From Porticoccaceae bacterium (lineage in GTDB: Bacteria > Pseudomonadota > Gammaproteobacteria > Pseudomonadales > Porticoccaceae): DNA of 64,000 nt. Shown here piece after piece: positions 19,668 to 30,825 of this stretch (its first letter is position 1; each line of letters starts with the position of its first letter). Below the pieces are notes generated by a model. That model ran no database searches. It was not told the DNA's origin and saw nothing but the letters and a program-made list of their open reading frames with translations. The DNA is taken from contig JAHEGD010000004.1 in the NCBI GenBank assembly GCA_024639885.1, positions 335,545 to 399,544 of the forward strand. The letters are read 5' to 3'. A program made the position numbers and the translations under genes.

Positions 19668-21103
19668 AGCGGCTGCTCCTGAGCGCCGTGGCCAATCGCC
19701 TTGGCGAGCTCTGCGACCAACTTAGAGACACTGCCCGCGCCCTGGGTTATCACCATGTCACCGTCACGCAGCAGGCTGTCGAGCAGCGCCGGTACGGCGT
19801 CGATACCGTCGGCGACTATCGGGTCGATACGCCCGCGCTGGCGGATGCTGGCGGCCAACTGGCGGCTTCCGATACCGGGCAGCGGCTCTTCACCGGCGCT
19901 GTAGACTTCTAGCAGAATCAGCAAATCGACCTGCTCCAGCACGGCGACAAAGTCGTCGTAGAGATCGCGGGTGCGACTGAAGCGGTGCGGCTGGAAGACC
20001 ATCGCCAAGCGCCGCTGCGGCCAGCCGGCTCGAGCCGCGGCGATAGTGGCGCGCAGCTCGGTCGGGTGGTGACCGTAGTCGTCGACCAGCATCGCCGCAC
20101 CGGCCGCCAACGGATAGTCGCCGTGGATCTCAAACCGCCGGCCGACCCCGGCAAAACCGGCCAAGCCCGCCAAAATGGCGCTATCGGCAATCTGCTCGTC
20201 GCTGGCGACTGCGATCGCCGCTGTCGCGTTGAGTGCGTTGTGACGGCCGGGCAGCTGCAACTCTACTGCCAGCGGCGCCAGCGGCGCCGGCCGGGTGACC
20301 GTGAAGCGGCTGGTATTGGCGGTCAGCACTAGGTCACTAATCTGGTAGTCGACCCCGTCGCTAAAGCCGTAGCTCAGCAGCGGCCGGCCGATCTGCTCTT
20401 GCAGGGCGGCCAGCACCGGGTCGTCACCACAGATCACCGCCAGCCCGTAGAAAGGCAGATTGTGCAAAAACTCGACAAAGGTGCGGTGCAGACGCTGCTC
20501 ATCAAAGCCGTAGGTCTCCATGTGGTCGGGTTCGATATTGGTCACCACCGCCACCATCGGCTGCAAGTGCAGGAACGAGGCGTCGCTCTCGTCTGCCTCG
20601 GCAACCAAATAGCGGCTGCCACCGAGCTGGGCGCCGCGGCCCGCCGAGTTGACCCGGCCGCCGATAATAAAGGTGGGATCGCAGCCGCCGGCGGCAAAGA
20701 TTGCCGTGATCAGGCTGGTGGTGGTGGTCTTGCCGTGGGTGCCGGCGACCGCAATCGAGTAGCGGTAGCGCATCAGCTCGGCGAGCATCTCGGCGCGGCG
20801 CACGACCGGTATTTTGGCGCTGCGGGCGGCGCTGATCTCGAGATTGTCGTCGCCGATCGCCGACGACTGCACGACCACATCGGCGCCGTCGATCTGGGCG
20901 GCGCGGTGGCCGATATTAATCTGGCAGCCGACCTCGCGCAGGTGCGCGACCGCGGCGCTATCGCTGCTGTCCGAGCCCGAGATGGCGTAACCGAGATTGC
21001 AGAGCACTTCAGCGATACCCGACATACCACTGCCGCCGATACCCACAAAATGGATTCGACGAATGCGGCGCATCTCAGGCGCGTTGAAGGGCTTATCGGG
21101 CAT
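19664..21103 (-). CDS. murC: UDP-N-acetylmuramate--L-alanine ligase
   Basis: MurC adds L-alanine to UDP-MurNAc. The product is 479 residues starting [19 protein letters not shown]; the track start lies inside murG. The UDP-binding loop [17 protein letters not shown] and P-loop [14 protein letters not shown] are present. Its start overlaps the end of murG by 11 bp. Confidence 0.97.
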   Translation of the reverse strand: MPDKPFNAPEMRRIRRIHFVGIGGSGMSGIAEVLCNLGYAISGSDSSDSAAVAHLREVGCQINIGHRAAQIDGADVVVQSSAIGDDNLEISAARSAKIPVVRRAEMLAELMRYRYSIAVAGTHGKTTTTSLITAIFAAGGCDPTFIIGGRVNSAGRGAQLGGSRYLVAEADESDASFLHLQPMVAVVTNIEPDHMETYGFDEQRLHRTFVEFLHNLPFYGLAVICGDDPVLAALQEQIGRPLLSYGFSDGVDYQISDLVLTANTSRFTVTRPAPLAPLAVELQLPGRHNALNATAAIAVASDEQIADSAILAGLAGFAGVGRRFEIHGDYPLAAGAAMLVDDYGHHPTELRATIAAARAGWPQRRLAMVFQPHRFSRTRDLYDDFVAVLEQVDLLILLEVYSAGEEPLPGIGSRQLAASIRQRGRIDPIVADGIDAVPALLDSLLRDGDMVITQGAGSVSKLVAELAKAIGHGAQEQPL

Positions 21104-22196
21104 TGGCGACCTCAACACAGATAGTGGCGATCCGCGCAGCGGCGCCGGGCTTGGCCAGCTCGCGGGCGCGCAGCGCCATGCCGAGCCGCGAATCGCTGGA
21201 GCTGGCGAGGGTTTTGAGCTGGTTGGCAAGTCGCTCGGCGGTCAGGTCGCGCTGCTGGAAAAGTAGTGCCGCGCCAGCTTGGCTGAGCAGTTCGCCATTG
21301 CGAGTCTGGTGGTCGTCGATGGCGTAGGGGAACGGCACCAAAATGGCGCCGACACCGGCCGCGGTGAGCTCGGCAACGGTCAGTGCGCCGGCCCGGCAGA
21401 CCGCATAGTCGGCCCAGCGATAGGCTTTCGCCATGTCATCGATATACGGCTCGACGGTCGCCTCGACAGCGAGCTCTGCGTAGCGCTGGCGGGTCTGCTC
21501 GCAGTGGGCGGCGCCGGTCTGATGCCAGACCTCGGGGCGCTCATCGTCGGTCAGCAGCGCCAGCGCGCGCGGCAGCAGCTGGTTTAGTGCCAGCGCGCCG
21601 CGGCTGCCACCCAGCACCAGCAGGCGGGCGCGACCGTGGCGCTGGGCCAGCCGCTGATTGGGGCCGGCGATCGCGGCGATCTCATCGCGGACCGGGTTGC
21701 CGAGCCATTCGCCGCCGGCGATCGCGGCCGGGAAGCCGAGCAGCACGCGCTGGGCGAACTTAGCCACGTAGCGGTTGGTGGTGCCGGCGACGGCATTTTG
21801 CTCGTGCAACACCACCGGGATTTTTAGCAGTTTAGCCGCCAGCGCACCGGGGCCAGAGGCGAACCCGCCCATACCCAACACCACACTGGTGCGGCTGGCG
21901 AGCAGCTGGCGACGCGCCGCCAGCACGGCATTGACCAGCAGCCACGGTGCTTTCAGCAAAGTGACTAGGCCGCGGCCGCGCACCCCTTCGATGGCCAGCT
22001 TGTGCAGGGTGATGCCGGCCGCCGGGACCAGCTTCGCTTCGATACCGGCACCGGTGCCAAGCCACTCAACGGCGACGCCGCGAGCCTGCAGCTCGGCGGC
22101 GACCGACAGCGCGGGAATCACATGGCCACCGGTACCGCCGGCCATAATCATGACCCGCGGCGCTTTACTCGCTTCACTGTGAACTGGGTTAGACAT
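21093..22196 (-). CDS. murG: Lipid II-forming GlcNAc transferase MurG
   Basis: MurG transfers GlcNAc to lipid I on the inner face of the membrane. The 367-residue GT-B protein has the G-loops [18 protein letters not shown] and [17 protein letters not shown] chose the ATG at 22196, preceded by GAGGAG with 5-base spacing, which overlaps the ftsW stop by 8 bp. Confidence 0.96.
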   Translation of the reverse strand: MSNPVHSEASKAPRVMIMAGGTGGHVIPALSVAAELQARGVAVEWLGTGAGIEAKLVPAAGITLHKLAIEGVRGRGLVTLLKAPWLLVNAVLAARRQLLASRTSVVLGMGGFASGPGALAAKLLKIPVVLHEQNAVAGTTNRYVAKFAQRVLLGFPAAIAGGEWLGNPVRDEIAAIAGPNQRLAQRHGRARLLVLGGSRGALALNQLLPRALALLTDDERPEVWHQTGAAHCEQTRQRYAELAVEATVEPYIDDMAKAYRWADYAVCRAGALTVAELTAAGVGAILVPFPYAIDDHQTRNGELLSQAGAALLFQQRDLTAERLANQLKTLASSSDSRLGMALRARELAKPGAAARIATICVEVANAR

Positions 22197-23391
22197 AAGC
22201 TCCTCGCGCTGTGGCTCGGCCGGTGTGCGACCGCTGGCCACCGACAGTGGCGGCGGCCAGTTCGCGGGCGGCGGCCAGCCACAGCCCGGCCATCGCCATG
22301 CTGACTACCAGCGAGCTGCCACCAAAACTGACAAACGGCAGCGTCAGCCCTTTGGTGGGCAGCAGCCCGGCATTGACGCCGAGATTGATAAACGCCTGCC
22401 CGGCCAGCATCACTGCAAAGCCGATTAACAGGAAACCCAAGTACCACTGGGCGATCGACAGTGCTCGGTAACCCAGCTGCAGTAGCCGCGCGACCAGCAC
22501 AGCAAACAGCGCAACCATTGCAATGACACCGATAAAGCCAAACTCCTCGGCGTAGATCGCAAACACAAAATCGGTGTGCGCCTCGGGCAGGTAGAGCATC
22601 TTCTGCAGCGACTGGCCGAGACCGACCCCAAACCACTCGCCGCGGCCAAATGCGATCAGCGACTGGGTGAGCTGGTAGCCACTGCTGAACTGGTCGGCCC
22701 ACGGGTCTAGGTAGGAGGTGATCCGCGCCAACCGGTAGCTCTGTTCGGCAACCAGTAGCACAGCGCCGCCGCCAACCACCAGCAGTGCCGCCGCGACCCA
22801 GCGCAACTGCAAGCCGCCGACAAACAGCAGCGCGCCGGCGGTCGCGACAATCACCACGGTCGAGCCAAAATCGGGCTGGGCCAATAGCAGTACGACAAAC
22901 AGCCCGACCACCAGCGCCGGCTGCCAGGCGACCTGCGGGGCGGCCAAAAACAGCTCGCGGTAACGGGCCAACCAGGCCGCCAGATAGACCAGCAGCGCGA
23001 GCTTGACCAGCTCGGCGACCTGCACGGTAAACCCGCCAATGCGCAGCCAGCGGGTGGCACCGTTGGCTTCATAACCGACGCCGGGCAGCATGATGATGAC
23101 CATCAGTGCCAGCCCGAGCACCAGCCACAAGCGGCTGCGCGCAGCCCAGAACTGGCTGTCGACACTCCAGCCGATCAGCAGCGCTACAACCCCAATCAGT
23201 AGATAGGCCATGTGGCTGTGCATAAATCGCAGCGGCGCACCAAAGCGGTCGTCGGCAAAGCTCATCGACGCCGAGGTGACCATCACCAAGCCGATAGACA
23301 ACAGCGCCAGCACCGGCAGCAGAATCCACGGATCGGGGCGGGCACTGACCCGGCCGACAAACAGCTGCCAGTGGCGTTGCAGTAGTGCCAT
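22189..23391 (-). CDS. ftsW: Lipid II polymerase FtsW (SEDS family)
   Basis: FtsW is the SEDS glycosyltransferase that works with FtsI in septal wall synthesis. The roughly 400-residue product has about ten transmembrane segments and the family blocks ATRWLRIGGFTVQVAELVKL and EAHTDFVFAIYAEEFGFIG, plus GLTLPFVSFGGSSLV near the end. The ATG at 23391 overlaps the murD stop (TGATG); a GTG one codon upstream is equally possible. Confidence 0.96.
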   Translation of the reverse strand: MALLQRHWQLFVGRVSARPDPWILLPVLALLSIGLVMVTSASMSFADDRFGAPLRFMHSHMAYLLIGVVALLIGWSVDSQFWAARSRLWLVLGLALMVIIMLPGVGYEANGATRWLRIGGFTVQVAELVKLALLVYLAAWLARYRELFLAAPQVAWQPALVVGLFVVLLLAQPDFGSTVVIVATAGALLFVGGLQLRWVAAALLVVGGGAVLLVAEQSYRLARITSYLDPWADQFSSGYQLTQSLIAFGRGEWFGVGLGQSLQKMLYLPEAHTDFVFAIYAEEFGFIGVIAMVALFAVLVARLLQLGYRALSIAQWYLGFLLIGFAVMLAGQAFINLGVNAGLLPTKGLTLPFVSFGGSSLVVSMAMAGLWLAAARELAAATVGGQRSHTGRATARGAYV

Positions 23392-24752
23392 CACAGGCCA
23401 CCCCCCAGCACTAGGCTGCGAAACTGTTCGCCGCGCGCGGCAAACCCCGGATACTGGTCAAAGCTGGCACACGCCGGCGCCAGCAGCACGGTGTCACCCG
23501 ACTCGGCCTGCGCCACCAGCGCCGCCAGCGCATCGGCCAACACCGCGTGGCGGCTGGTCGGGCACGGCTCTGGGTCGCCGGCCAACGCGCTCTCTAGCAG
23601 CGGAGCATCGCGGCCGAACAGCGCCACATGGCGGACCCGGCCGCGGGCGGCCGCAGCCAGTGCAGTGAACGACTGGCCCTTGGCGTCGCCGCCGGCGAGC
23701 AGCAGTAGATTGGCGCGGTCGGCGCCGGCGAGCCCTTCGATGGCGGCCACCGCAGCGCCGACATTGGTCGCCTTGGAGTCGTTGATATAGAGCACGCCGT
23801 TGCGCTCGGCGACCAGCTCAGAGCGGTGCGGCAGCCCCTTAAACTGGCGCAGCGCCTCGACCATCGGGGCGATCGCGATACCCGCGGCACTGCCCAGCGC
23901 CAGCGCTGCAAGGCCGTTGGCAACGTTGTGTGCACCGCGCAGCGGCAGCTGGTGGAGAGCGACGACCGGCGTCAGCCCCTGATAAATTGCTGCCTCGCCG
24001 TCGCGCTCGGCCACCCCCCAGTCGCGCAGATCGGGCGCCGCCAAGCCAAATCGCAGCTGGCTTACCATCGCCGAGTGGAGCCCGGCGGTGAGTGGATCGG
24101 CGCGGTTGCAGACCGCCACCGAGGCGCCGCGGTAGATCCGCTGCTTGGCCTGACGGTAGGCGTTGAGATCAGTGTAGCGGTCCATATGGTCTGGCGAAAT
24201 GTTCAACAGCGCGACGATGGCGCCGCGGCAGTCATCGAGCAGTTCAAGCTGAAAACTCGACAGCTCGACCACGTAGAGCTCGACGCTGTCGTCGAGCAGG
24301 TCGAGCATCGGCGTACCGATGTTGCCGCCAACCGCTACCCGCAACCCAGCCTGCTCGGCCATAGCGCCGACCAAGCTGGTCACCGTGCTTTTGCCGTTGG
24401 AGCCGGTGATGGCGACCACCGGCGCGCGCGCAGCGTCAAAGAACAGCTGTGCGTCGCCGCTCAACTGCGCGCCAGCTTGGCTGGCGGCGACGATAGCCGG
24501 TTCGCTACAGGCGACCCCCGGGCTCATCAACAGCCGCTGGTAGCGGCCCAACTGCTCACCAGAGAACTCGCCGATGAAACATTTTGCGTCCGGAAACTCG
24601 GCGCCCAGCGCCGCCGCCAACGGTGGTGCTTGGCGCGAATCAAACAGATCAAAGGCGATCCCCTGCGACGAGCAATAGCGCGCCAGAGAGTGGCCAGTCT
24701 GGCCCATCCCGACGATCGCGCAACGCGCGCTGGTCGCTATCAATTCGCTCAT
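23391..24752 (-). CDS. murD: UDP-MurNAc-L-Ala--D-glutamate ligase
   Basis: MurD adds D-glutamate to the nucleotide precursor. The 453-residue Mur ligase has the P-loop VAITGSNGKSTVTSLVGAM, the NISPDHMDRY segment and YINDSKATNVGAA in the C-terminal part. It starts 20 bp after mraY. Confidence 0.97.
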   Translation of the reverse strand: MSELIATSARCAIVGMGQTGHSLARYCSSQGIAFDLFDSRQAPPLAAALGAEFPDAKCFIGEFSGEQLGRYQRLLMSPGVACSEPAIVAASQAGAQLSGDAQLFFDAARAPVVAITGSNGKSTVTSLVGAMAEQAGLRVAVGGNIGTPMLDLLDDSVELYVVELSSFQLELLDDCRGAIVALLNISPDHMDRYTDLNAYRQAKQRIYRGASVAVCNRADPLTAGLHSAMVSQLRFGLAAPDLRDWGVAERDGEAAIYQGLTPVVALHQLPLRGAHNVANGLAALALGSAAGIAIAPMVEALRQFKGLPHRSELVAERNGVLYINDSKATNVGAAVAAIEGLAGADRANLLLLAGGDAKGQSFTALAAAARGRVRHVALFGRDAPLLESALAGDPEPCPTSRHAVLADALAALVAQAESGDTVLLAPACASFDQYPGFAARGEQFRSLVLGGGL

Positions 24753-24772
24753 CTCTGGCTGCTTCCCCTTCG

Positions 24773-25855
24773 CTATCGCAATTTAAGTGTGGCTAAACCG
24801 ATCAACACCAGCACCACCGTGATGATCCAAAAACGGACGATGACCCGCGGCTCTGGCCAACCCTTCAGCTCAAAATGGTGGTGAATCGGTGCCATCCGGA
24901 ACACGCGCTTGCCGGTTAATTTGAACGAGGCGACCTGAATGATGACCGACAGGGTCTCCATCACGAAGACGCCGCCCATGATGAACAGCACCAGCTCTTG
25001 GCGAACGATCACCGCCATGACACCGAGCGCGGCACCCAGCGCCAGAGCGCCGACATCACCCATAAAGACCATCGCCGGGTAGGTGTTAAACCAGAGAAAC
25101 CCGAGACCTGCGCCGCACAGCGCGGCGGCAAAGATAATCAGCTCGCCAGAGCCGGCGACATAGGGAATGTGCAGATAGCTGGCAAACTGGATATTGCCGC
25201 TCAAGTAGGCGAACAGACCGAGCGCACCGCCGACCAATACGGTGGGTAGTATCGCCAGACCGTCGAGGCCGTCGGTGAGGTTGACGGCGTTACTGGTGCC
25301 GACAATCACAAAATAGCTCAGGGCGACAAAGCCAACGCCGAGCGGGATCGCGACATCTTTAAAGAACGGCACAATCAGTTCCAGCTCGGCCGGCGCCTGC
25401 GCACTGACATACAGAAACACAGCCGCAGCAAAGCCGGCCAGCGACTGCCAGAAGTACTTCCAGCGGGCTGGCAAGCCGCGCGGATCGCGCTCGACCACCT
25501 TGCGGTAGTCATCGACCCAGCCGATCAGACCAAACGCCAGCGTGACTCCGACCACCACCCAGACAAACCGATTGCCCAGATCAGACCAGAGCAGGGTGCT
25601 GACTACAATTGCCAGCAGGATCAGCACACCGCCCATGGTCGGCGTACCCGCTTTGGCGAGATGGCTCTGCGGACCGTCGTCGCGGATCGCCTGACCCATC
25701 TGCAGCGAGTTGAGTTTGCGGATCAGCTTGGGGCCAGCCCACCAGCTGAACACCAGCGCGCTGAGCACCGCCAGAATCGCCCGCAGGGTCAGGTAGCCAA
25801 CCACGCTAAAGGGCGCGTAATACTGCTCTAAATACTCCGCCAGCCACAGTAACAT
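24773..25855 (-). CDS. mraY: Phospho-MurNAc-pentapeptide transferase
   Basis: MraY makes lipid I by transferring phospho-MurNAc-pentapeptide to undecaprenyl phosphate. The 360-residue product has about ten transmembrane segments and catalytic motifs [19 protein letters not shown] and [12 protein letters not shown]. The ATG overlaps the murF stop by one base (TAATG). Confidence 0.98.
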   Translation of the reverse strand: MLLWLAEYLEQYYAPFSVVGYLTLRAILAVLSALVFSWWAGPKLIRKLNSLQMGQAIRDDGPQSHLAKAGTPTMGGVLILLAIVVSTLLWSDLGNRFVWVVVGVTLAFGLIGWVDDYRKVVERDPRGLPARWKYFWQSLAGFAAAVFLYVSAQAPAELELIVPFFKDVAIPLGVGFVALSYFVIVGTSNAVNLTDGLDGLAILPTVLVGGALGLFAYLSGNIQFASYLHIPYVAGSGELIIFAAALCGAGLGFLWFNTYPAMVFMGDVGALALGAALGVMAVIVRQELVLFIMGGVFVMETLSVIIQVASFKLTGKRVFRMAPIHHHFELKGWPEPRVIVRFWIITVVLVLIGLATLKLR

Positions 25856-27237
25856 TAGCCTTTCACCTCAGCGCGCAGCTGCGCACACAGTTTATCCATG
25901 CCCGCACTGCGCGAGCCCTTGACCAAAATCGTCACCGCACTGGCCTCCGCGGCCATCGCCAGCAGTACCGTCAGGCACTCGGCCTGGCCGGCAAAGGCGG
26001 TGCCACCCGCTTCGGCGGCGGCCAGTGCGGCCAGCTCACCGACCGCGAACACCCCATCGATGGCGCACTCGACGGCGTGGCGGCCGACCTGCCGGTGCCA
26101 CTGTGCGGCGTCGCCACCGAGTTCCGCCATGTCACCGAGCACCAGCAGCCGCAGTCCCGCCATCGACGCCAACAGGTCGATCGCCGCCGCGACCGAACCG
26201 GGGTTGGCGTTATAACTGTCGTCGATCAATGTCACTCGGTCGTTGAGTCGTTCTACCGTCAGCCGCCCGGGCAGCATCGCCGCGGCGCTCAGGCCACTGC
26301 CGATCAGCTCTAGTGAACAACCGGTGGCACTGCTCAGCGCGGCTGCCGCCAGCGCATTGCTCACTTGGTGCAGGCCGGGGCTGTGCAGCGCCACCTCGAC
26401 CCGACCGCTCGGCCCAACCAAGGTAAAGTGAGCACAGCCGTCATCGTCCAGCGCGACCTGTGCGGCACTAAAATCGGCGCCGGCGTCGTGGCGCGAAAAA
26501 GTCACCACTCGGCGGTTGCCCATCTCAGCCAACCAGCCGGCGGCAAACGGCTCATCTAAATTCACCACTGCCGTTGCGGTAGCTGCCAGCTGGCGATAGA
26601 TGGCGCTCTTCTCCTGCGCGATCGCCTGCAGCGAACCAAATCCCTCGACATGGGCGGGCTGAATGTTATTTACCAGCGCGACATCGGCATTCGCCATTGC
26701 CGCCAGCGACTCGATATCGCCCGGCCGGCTGGCGCCCAATTCGATCACCGCAAAGCGGTGCTCCGGCGCCAAACCGAGCAGGGTCAGCGGCGCACCAAAC
26801 TGGTTGTTGAGGTTGCCGGCGGTAGCCAATGTCGGCGCCGCGGCGCTGAGAATCGCCGCGCAATACTGTTTCACCGAACTCTTGCCCGAGCTGCCGGTCA
26901 GTGCGATCACTGGGTAGTCAAACTGCTCGCGTTCATAACTGGCCAACTGGCCGAGCGCCGCGGTGGTGTCGTCAACCACCCACTGCAGCAGCGGCGATGC
27001 CGGTTGCGGGGCGTTAACTACCAGTGCCGCTGCGCGCTGTCCGGCCTCGGCGATGAAGTCGTGGCCGTCGAGCCGCTCACCCACCACGGCGACAAATAGC
27101 TCGCCGCTGGCCACGGCGCGGCTGTCGATAGCAACCCCGCTGTAGTGCTGCTGTGGCGCCGCCGCTAGGCCATCGCGGCACCAGAGAGTGCCGCCAAACC
27201 GCTCGGCGACATCAACCAGTGAGCGCACCGCTAACAC
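25855..27237 (-). CDS. murF: UDP-MurNAc-tripeptide--D-Ala-D-Ala ligase
   Basis: MurF adds D-Ala-D-Ala (made by Ddl, also in this operon) to the tripeptide. The 460-residue Mur ligase has the P-loop [16 protein letters not shown] and [16 protein letters not shown], diagnostic of MurF. The GTG start overlaps the murE stop by 7 bp, with a GGTGAGG ribosome binding site inside murE. Confidence 0.97.
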   Translation of the reverse strand: MLAVRSLVDVAERFGGTLWCRDGLAAAPQQHYSGVAIDSRAVASGELFVAVVGERLDGHDFIAEAGQRAAALVVNAPQPASPLLQWVVDDTTAALGQLASYEREQFDYPVIALTGSSGKSSVKQYCAAILSAAAPTLATAGNLNNQFGAPLTLLGLAPEHRFAVIELGASRPGDIESLAAMANADVALVNNIQPAHVEGFGSLQAIAQEKSAIYRQLAATATAVVNLDEPFAAGWLAEMGNRRVVTFSRHDAGADFSAAQVALDDDGCAHFTLVGPSGRVEVALHSPGLHQVSNALAAAALSSATGCSLELIGSGLSAAAMLPGRLTVERLNDRVTLIDDSYNANPGSVAAAIDLLASMAGLRLLVLGDMAELGGDAAQWHRQVGRHAVECAIDGVFAVGELAALAAAEAGGTAFAGQAECLTVLLAMAAEASAVTILVKGSRSAGMDKLCAQLRAEVKG

Positions 27238-28808
27238 GCCTCACCCCCGCGCTGCACTGTGGCGCTATCCGCCTGCTCGGCGGCGCGCGCGGCCAGTGCC
27301 GCCTGGGCCACACCGACGTCGTCAAACGGCACCTTATCGGCACCGATCAGCTGATAGCGCTCGTGACCCTTACCGGCAATCAGCACCGTGTCGAGCGGCC
27401 CGGCGGCGCCAACCGCGCGATGAATCGCCACACAGCGATCACTCTCGACCTCGGCGCGGCCGGCGATGCCCTCTCGAATCTGCTCGATGATCGCGGCCGG
27501 GCGCTCGCTGCGCGGGTTGTCGCTGGTGATAATCAGTTGATCGGCGCCGCGCTCGGCAACTTGGCCCATCAGCGGTCGCTTGCCGACATCGCGGTCACCA
27601 CCGCAGCCAAACACTAACCACAACTGGCCTTCGGTGACCGGGCGCAGCGCCGCCAAGACCTTCTCCAGCGCGTCCGGTGTGTGTGCGTAGTCGACTACCA
27701 CCAGCGGCTCGCCGCGCAGATCGCCGCGGTTGACCCGCTGCAGCCGCCCCGCCACCGGGGCCAGGTTGGCGACCTCCGCGGCGACCGCGGCGAGCGGCCA
27801 GCCGGCCGCGGTCGCACTGGCGATCGCCGCCAACAAATTGGCGAGATTGTAGTCGCCCAGCAGTGGCGAGCGGACCGTGACGCTGGCGGTGCTGTCGCGG
27901 CCAGCGCCCTGCTGGTTGGCACTCAACTGCGCGGTCAGGCCATCGCCATCAAACTCTGCGGCGACACAGCGCAGGTGGCCATCGATACCGGCCGCGCTGT
28001 AGAAGCGGGCTTGACTCTGCGCGCCGAGCGCCGCCGCCATCACCGAGCTGGCAGCGTCATCGCTGTTGAGAATGGCTGTGCGCAGCCCGGGCTGGGCAAA
28101 TAGCCGGGCCTTGGCGGACGCGTAATTTTGTAGGGTGCCGTGGTAGTCGAGGTGATCGCGCGACAAGTTGGTAAACAGCGCCTGATCAAACTGCACAGCG
28201 GCCACCCGACCCTGGTCGAGCGCGTGCGAGGAGACCTCCATCACCACGCGCTGACAGCCGAGCTCGACGAACTCAGCCAGCAGCCGCTGGGTGGTGCAGG
28301 CGTCGGCGGTGGTCATGCCGGTGGCGCGCAACGGCTCGCCGACGGTGCCGGCACCGAGCGTACCGATCGTGGCGACGCGCTCACCCAACCGCGCCAACAG
28401 CTGGCCGAGCAGCTGGCAGACAGTGGTCTTGCCGTTGGTGCCGGTCACGCCAATCACCTTGAGCTGGGCCGATGGGCTGGCGTAAAAACGGTCGGCAGCC
28501 AGCGACAGGTTGGCGGCTAAACCATCGACACTGATGACTGCCAGTGCGGGCGACGTCACCACTGGATCGGCACTATCGACCACTACCGCGACGGCGCCAG
28601 CGGCGGCCGCGGCGGCGATGTAATCGCGGCCGTGGTGGCTGTCGCCTGCGACGGCGACAAACAGATCGCCGGCGGCGATCCGGCGGCTATCGGCGACCAG
28701 GTTAGCGGTGGCCGCCAACTTGTCCGGCACGCCGCCGCTGACCGTGGCGGTCAGGCCGACCTCGGCCCAGCTGACAAGCAGCGCCGCAACAGATGGCATA
28801 CGACTCAC
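27231..28808 (-). CDS. murE: UDP-MurNAc-L-Ala-D-Glu--meso-DAP ligase
   Basis: MurE adds the third peptide residue. The 525-residue product has the P-loop GVTGTNGKTTVCQLLGQ and the substrate motif SDNPRSERP; DNPR predicts meso-diaminopimelate as substrate, matching the dapB gene at 52 kb. I keep the GTG start (GTGA overlap with the ftsI stop), because GGAGGTGG is 5 bases upstream; ATG 28799 is an alternative. Confidence 0.96.
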   Translation of the reverse strand: MSRMPSVAALLVSWAEVGLTATVSGGVPDKLAATANLVADSRRIAAGDLFVAVAGDSHHGRDYIAAAAAAGAVAVVVDSADPVVTSPALAVISVDGLAANLSLAADRFYASPSAQLKVIGVTGTNGKTTVCQLLGQLLARLGERVATIGTLGAGTVGEPLRATGMTTADACTTQRLLAEFVELGCQRVVMEVSSHALDQGRVAAVQFDQALFTNLSRDHLDYHGTLQNYASAKARLFAQPGLRTAILNSDDAASSVMAAALGAQSQARFYSAAGIDGHLRCVAAEFDGDGLTAQLSANQQGAGRDSTASVTVRSPLLGDYNLANLLAAIASATAAGWPLAAVAAEVANLAPVAGRLQRVNRGDLRGEPLVVVDYAHTPDALEKVLAALRPVTEGQLWLVFGCGGDRDVGKRPLMGQVAERGADQLIITSDNPRSERPAAIIEQIREGIAGRAEVESDRCVAIHRAVGAAGPLDTVLIAGKGHERYQLIGADKVPFDDVGVAQAALAARAAEQADSATVQRGGEAC

Positions 28809-30535
28809 AAGCCACCTCCAGCTAGCTGGCTGGCCGGCGCCTGCGCGTCCGGCGGCACTTGCAGCAGCCGCAAGGCGGTCGCGGTAACATCGGCGAACAC
28901 TGGCGCGGCGGCCTCGCCCCCGTAGTAACCGCCGGCGCGCGGGTCATCGACCACCACCACAGTCACTATCCGCGACTGTTCGACCGGCGCCATACCGGCG
29001 AATACCGAGATGTAGCGGTCGCTGTGGTAGCCGCCAGTGGCTGCAGTTTTGTGCACCGTGCCGGTTTTACCGGCGCTGCTGTAGCCGTCCAGCCGGCCGC
29101 GGCGGCCGGTGCCGCCCTCTTCGATGACACCGGCTAACATAGTACGGATGGCGTCGCTCGCCGGGCCGTCGGCGACCGGGTGCGACTCGCCGATGGTATC
29201 GGTTTTCAACAGTGACAGCGGCAGCTCGCGGCCGTGGTTGGCCAGCATCAGATAGGCGTTGGCGAGCTGCAGTGCCGAGACCTGCAAGCCGTAGCCAAAC
29301 GCGTAGTTGGCGCGGGTGACATCGTCCCAGCGGCGGTGCGCGGGCAGGTTGCCGGGGGTCTCGCCGGGCAGCCCGATACCGACCGGGCGGCCGAATCCAA
29401 AGCGCTGATAGAGTCCGCGAATCGCATCGGGCTCTAGCTCCAGAGCAATCTTAGTGGTACCGACGTTGCTCGACTTTTGCAGCACGCCGGCAATGTCGAG
29501 AGTGCCGTAGTTGCGGTGGTCCTCAAAGGTTTTGTAGTCGACCTTGAGGAACCCGGGATCTGTATCAATTTGGCTGTCGACAGTGAACTTGCCGCTCTCC
29601 AGCGCCGCCAGCATGGCCAGCGGCTTGACCGTACTGCCCGGCTCGATCAGGTCTTGTACTGCGCGGTTGCGGACCGCAGCGAGGGCCAGTCCAGCGCGGT
29701 CGTTGGGGTTAAACGACGGCTGGTTGGCCATCGCCAACACCTCGCCGGTCAGCACATCGAGCACCACCACCGAGCCGCCCTCGGCGCGGTGCTCGGCGAC
29801 TGCGCGCTTGAGTGCGCGGTAGGCCGCGTACTGAATACGCAGATCAATGCTCAGCCGCAGCGACTCGCCGCTGCGCGACTCCTGAAGCAGCGCCACACTC
29901 TTGATGATGCGGCCGCTGCGGTCTTTGATCACCTGCTGGCGGCCGTGCTCACCAGCCAGAGACCGCTGGTAGGCTTTTTCCAACCCCTCGATACCGTTGC
30001 CGTCGATGTCCGTCAGACCAATCAGCTGGGCCGCCACTTCGCCAGCGGGGTAGTAGCGCTTGTACTCGCGCTCTTCACGCAGACCCGCCAAGCCCAGCGC
30101 CATCGCCCGCGCCGCCGACTGCAGCGGCAGCTGACGGGCAATATAGAGGTGCTGGTTGCGCGGATTGGCCGCCAACCGGCGCGCCAGCTCTGCGGCCGGT
30201 TCATCGATAATGGCGGCCAGCGCGGCGATATCGGCCTGGCTCCAGCGATCGCTGGCCTGCGGCATATTGGCCAGCAGCGTGGAGACCGGCGTGCTGACGG
30301 CGAGCGGTGCGCCGTTGCGGTCACTGATCTCGCCGCGGTAGGCCGGTAGGCGCTCTTCGCGGATGGTGCGGCGATCGCCTTGATCTTGCAAAAAATCAAA
30401 ACCGCGCTGTTCAGAGGGCAGCACCTGCAGCGCCGCCACTTTGATCAGCAGCGCCGCCGGCATCACCGCCAACAGCGCCACCAATAGCGCAAAACGCCAG
30501 CGCGGCACGGCGGCCACCTGCGCGCGGCGGCTCAT
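28805..30535 (-). CDS. ftsI: Septal transpeptidase FtsI (PBP3)
   Basis: FtsI cross-links septal peptidoglycan. The 576-residue class B penicillin-binding protein has one N-terminal transmembrane helix (about 15-35), a dimerisation domain and a transpeptidase domain with the SxxK serine in EPGSTVKPLA, the SxN motif in LQKSSNVGTTK, and the KTG motif in SAGKTGTVHK. Start and stop overlap the neighbouring genes (ATGA with ftsL, GTGA with murE). Confidence 0.97.
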   Translation of the reverse strand: MSRRAQVAAVPRWRFALLVALLAVMPAALLIKVAALQVLPSEQRGFDFLQDQGDRRTIREERLPAYRGEISDRNGAPLAVSTPVSTLLANMPQASDRWSQADIAALAAIIDEPAAELARRLAANPRNQHLYIARQLPLQSAARAMALGLAGLREEREYKRYYPAGEVAAQLIGLTDIDGNGIEGLEKAYQRSLAGEHGRQQVIKDRSGRIIKSVALLQESRSGESLRLSIDLRIQYAAYRALKRAVAEHRAEGGSVVVLDVLTGEVLAMANQPSFNPNDRAGLALAAVRNRAVQDLIEPGSTVKPLAMLAALESGKFTVDSQIDTDPGFLKVDYKTFEDHRNYGTLDIAGVLQKSSNVGTTKIALELEPDAIRGLYQRFGFGRPVGIGLPGETPGNLPAHRRWDDVTRANYAFGYGLQVSALQLANAYLMLANHGRELPLSLLKTDTIGESHPVADGPASDAIRTMLAGVIEEGGTGRRGRLDGYSSAGKTGTVHKTAATGGYHSDRYISVFAGMAPVEQSRIVTVVVVDDPRAGGYYGGEAAAPVFADVTATALRLLQVPPDAQAPASQLAGGGL

Positions 30536-30825
30536 CGGTTCACCGCCGCGGCAGACACCACAGTAATCTCGCTACTGCTGGCGACCCGCATCGACAGCTG
30601 CTGTGTGGCCACTGTTTCGACCCGCTGCATAGAGCCATAGGCGCTCTGCTCCAGCAGCAGGTAGCGGTACTGCTCTTGATGCTGTTCGCCACTGCGCTGC
30701 AGCTCAGCCAGCTCGGCGTAGGCGGTGCGACAGGCGAAGCTGACCACCGCCACCGCCAGCGCCGAGCCGAGCACCGCCAGCCACAATAGCGACGTGGCCA
30801 GCACTGGGCGCGCCGGCCAGCTCAT
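30532..30825 (-). CDS. ftsL: Cell division protein FtsL
   Basis: A 97-residue bitopic protein with a transmembrane helix at about 8-30 and a leucine-zipper-like periplasmic helix (about 36-70). Sequence is poorly conserved in this family; the call rests on size, topology and position between rsmH and ftsI. FtsL forms the FtsQLB complex that activates FtsWI. The ATG overlaps the rsmH stop. Confidence 0.9.
   Translation of the reverse strand: MSWPARPVLATSLLWLAVLGSALAVAVVSFACRTAYAELAELQRSGEQHQEQYRYLLLEQSAYGSMQRVETVATQQLSMRVASSSEITVVSAAAVNR

Noticed and set aside
23826-24884. 352-residue plus-strand ORF opposite murD
   Set aside because: It is antisense to the clearly conserved murD and mraY, has no family features, and its length is explained by the GC-rich codon pattern of the real genes.
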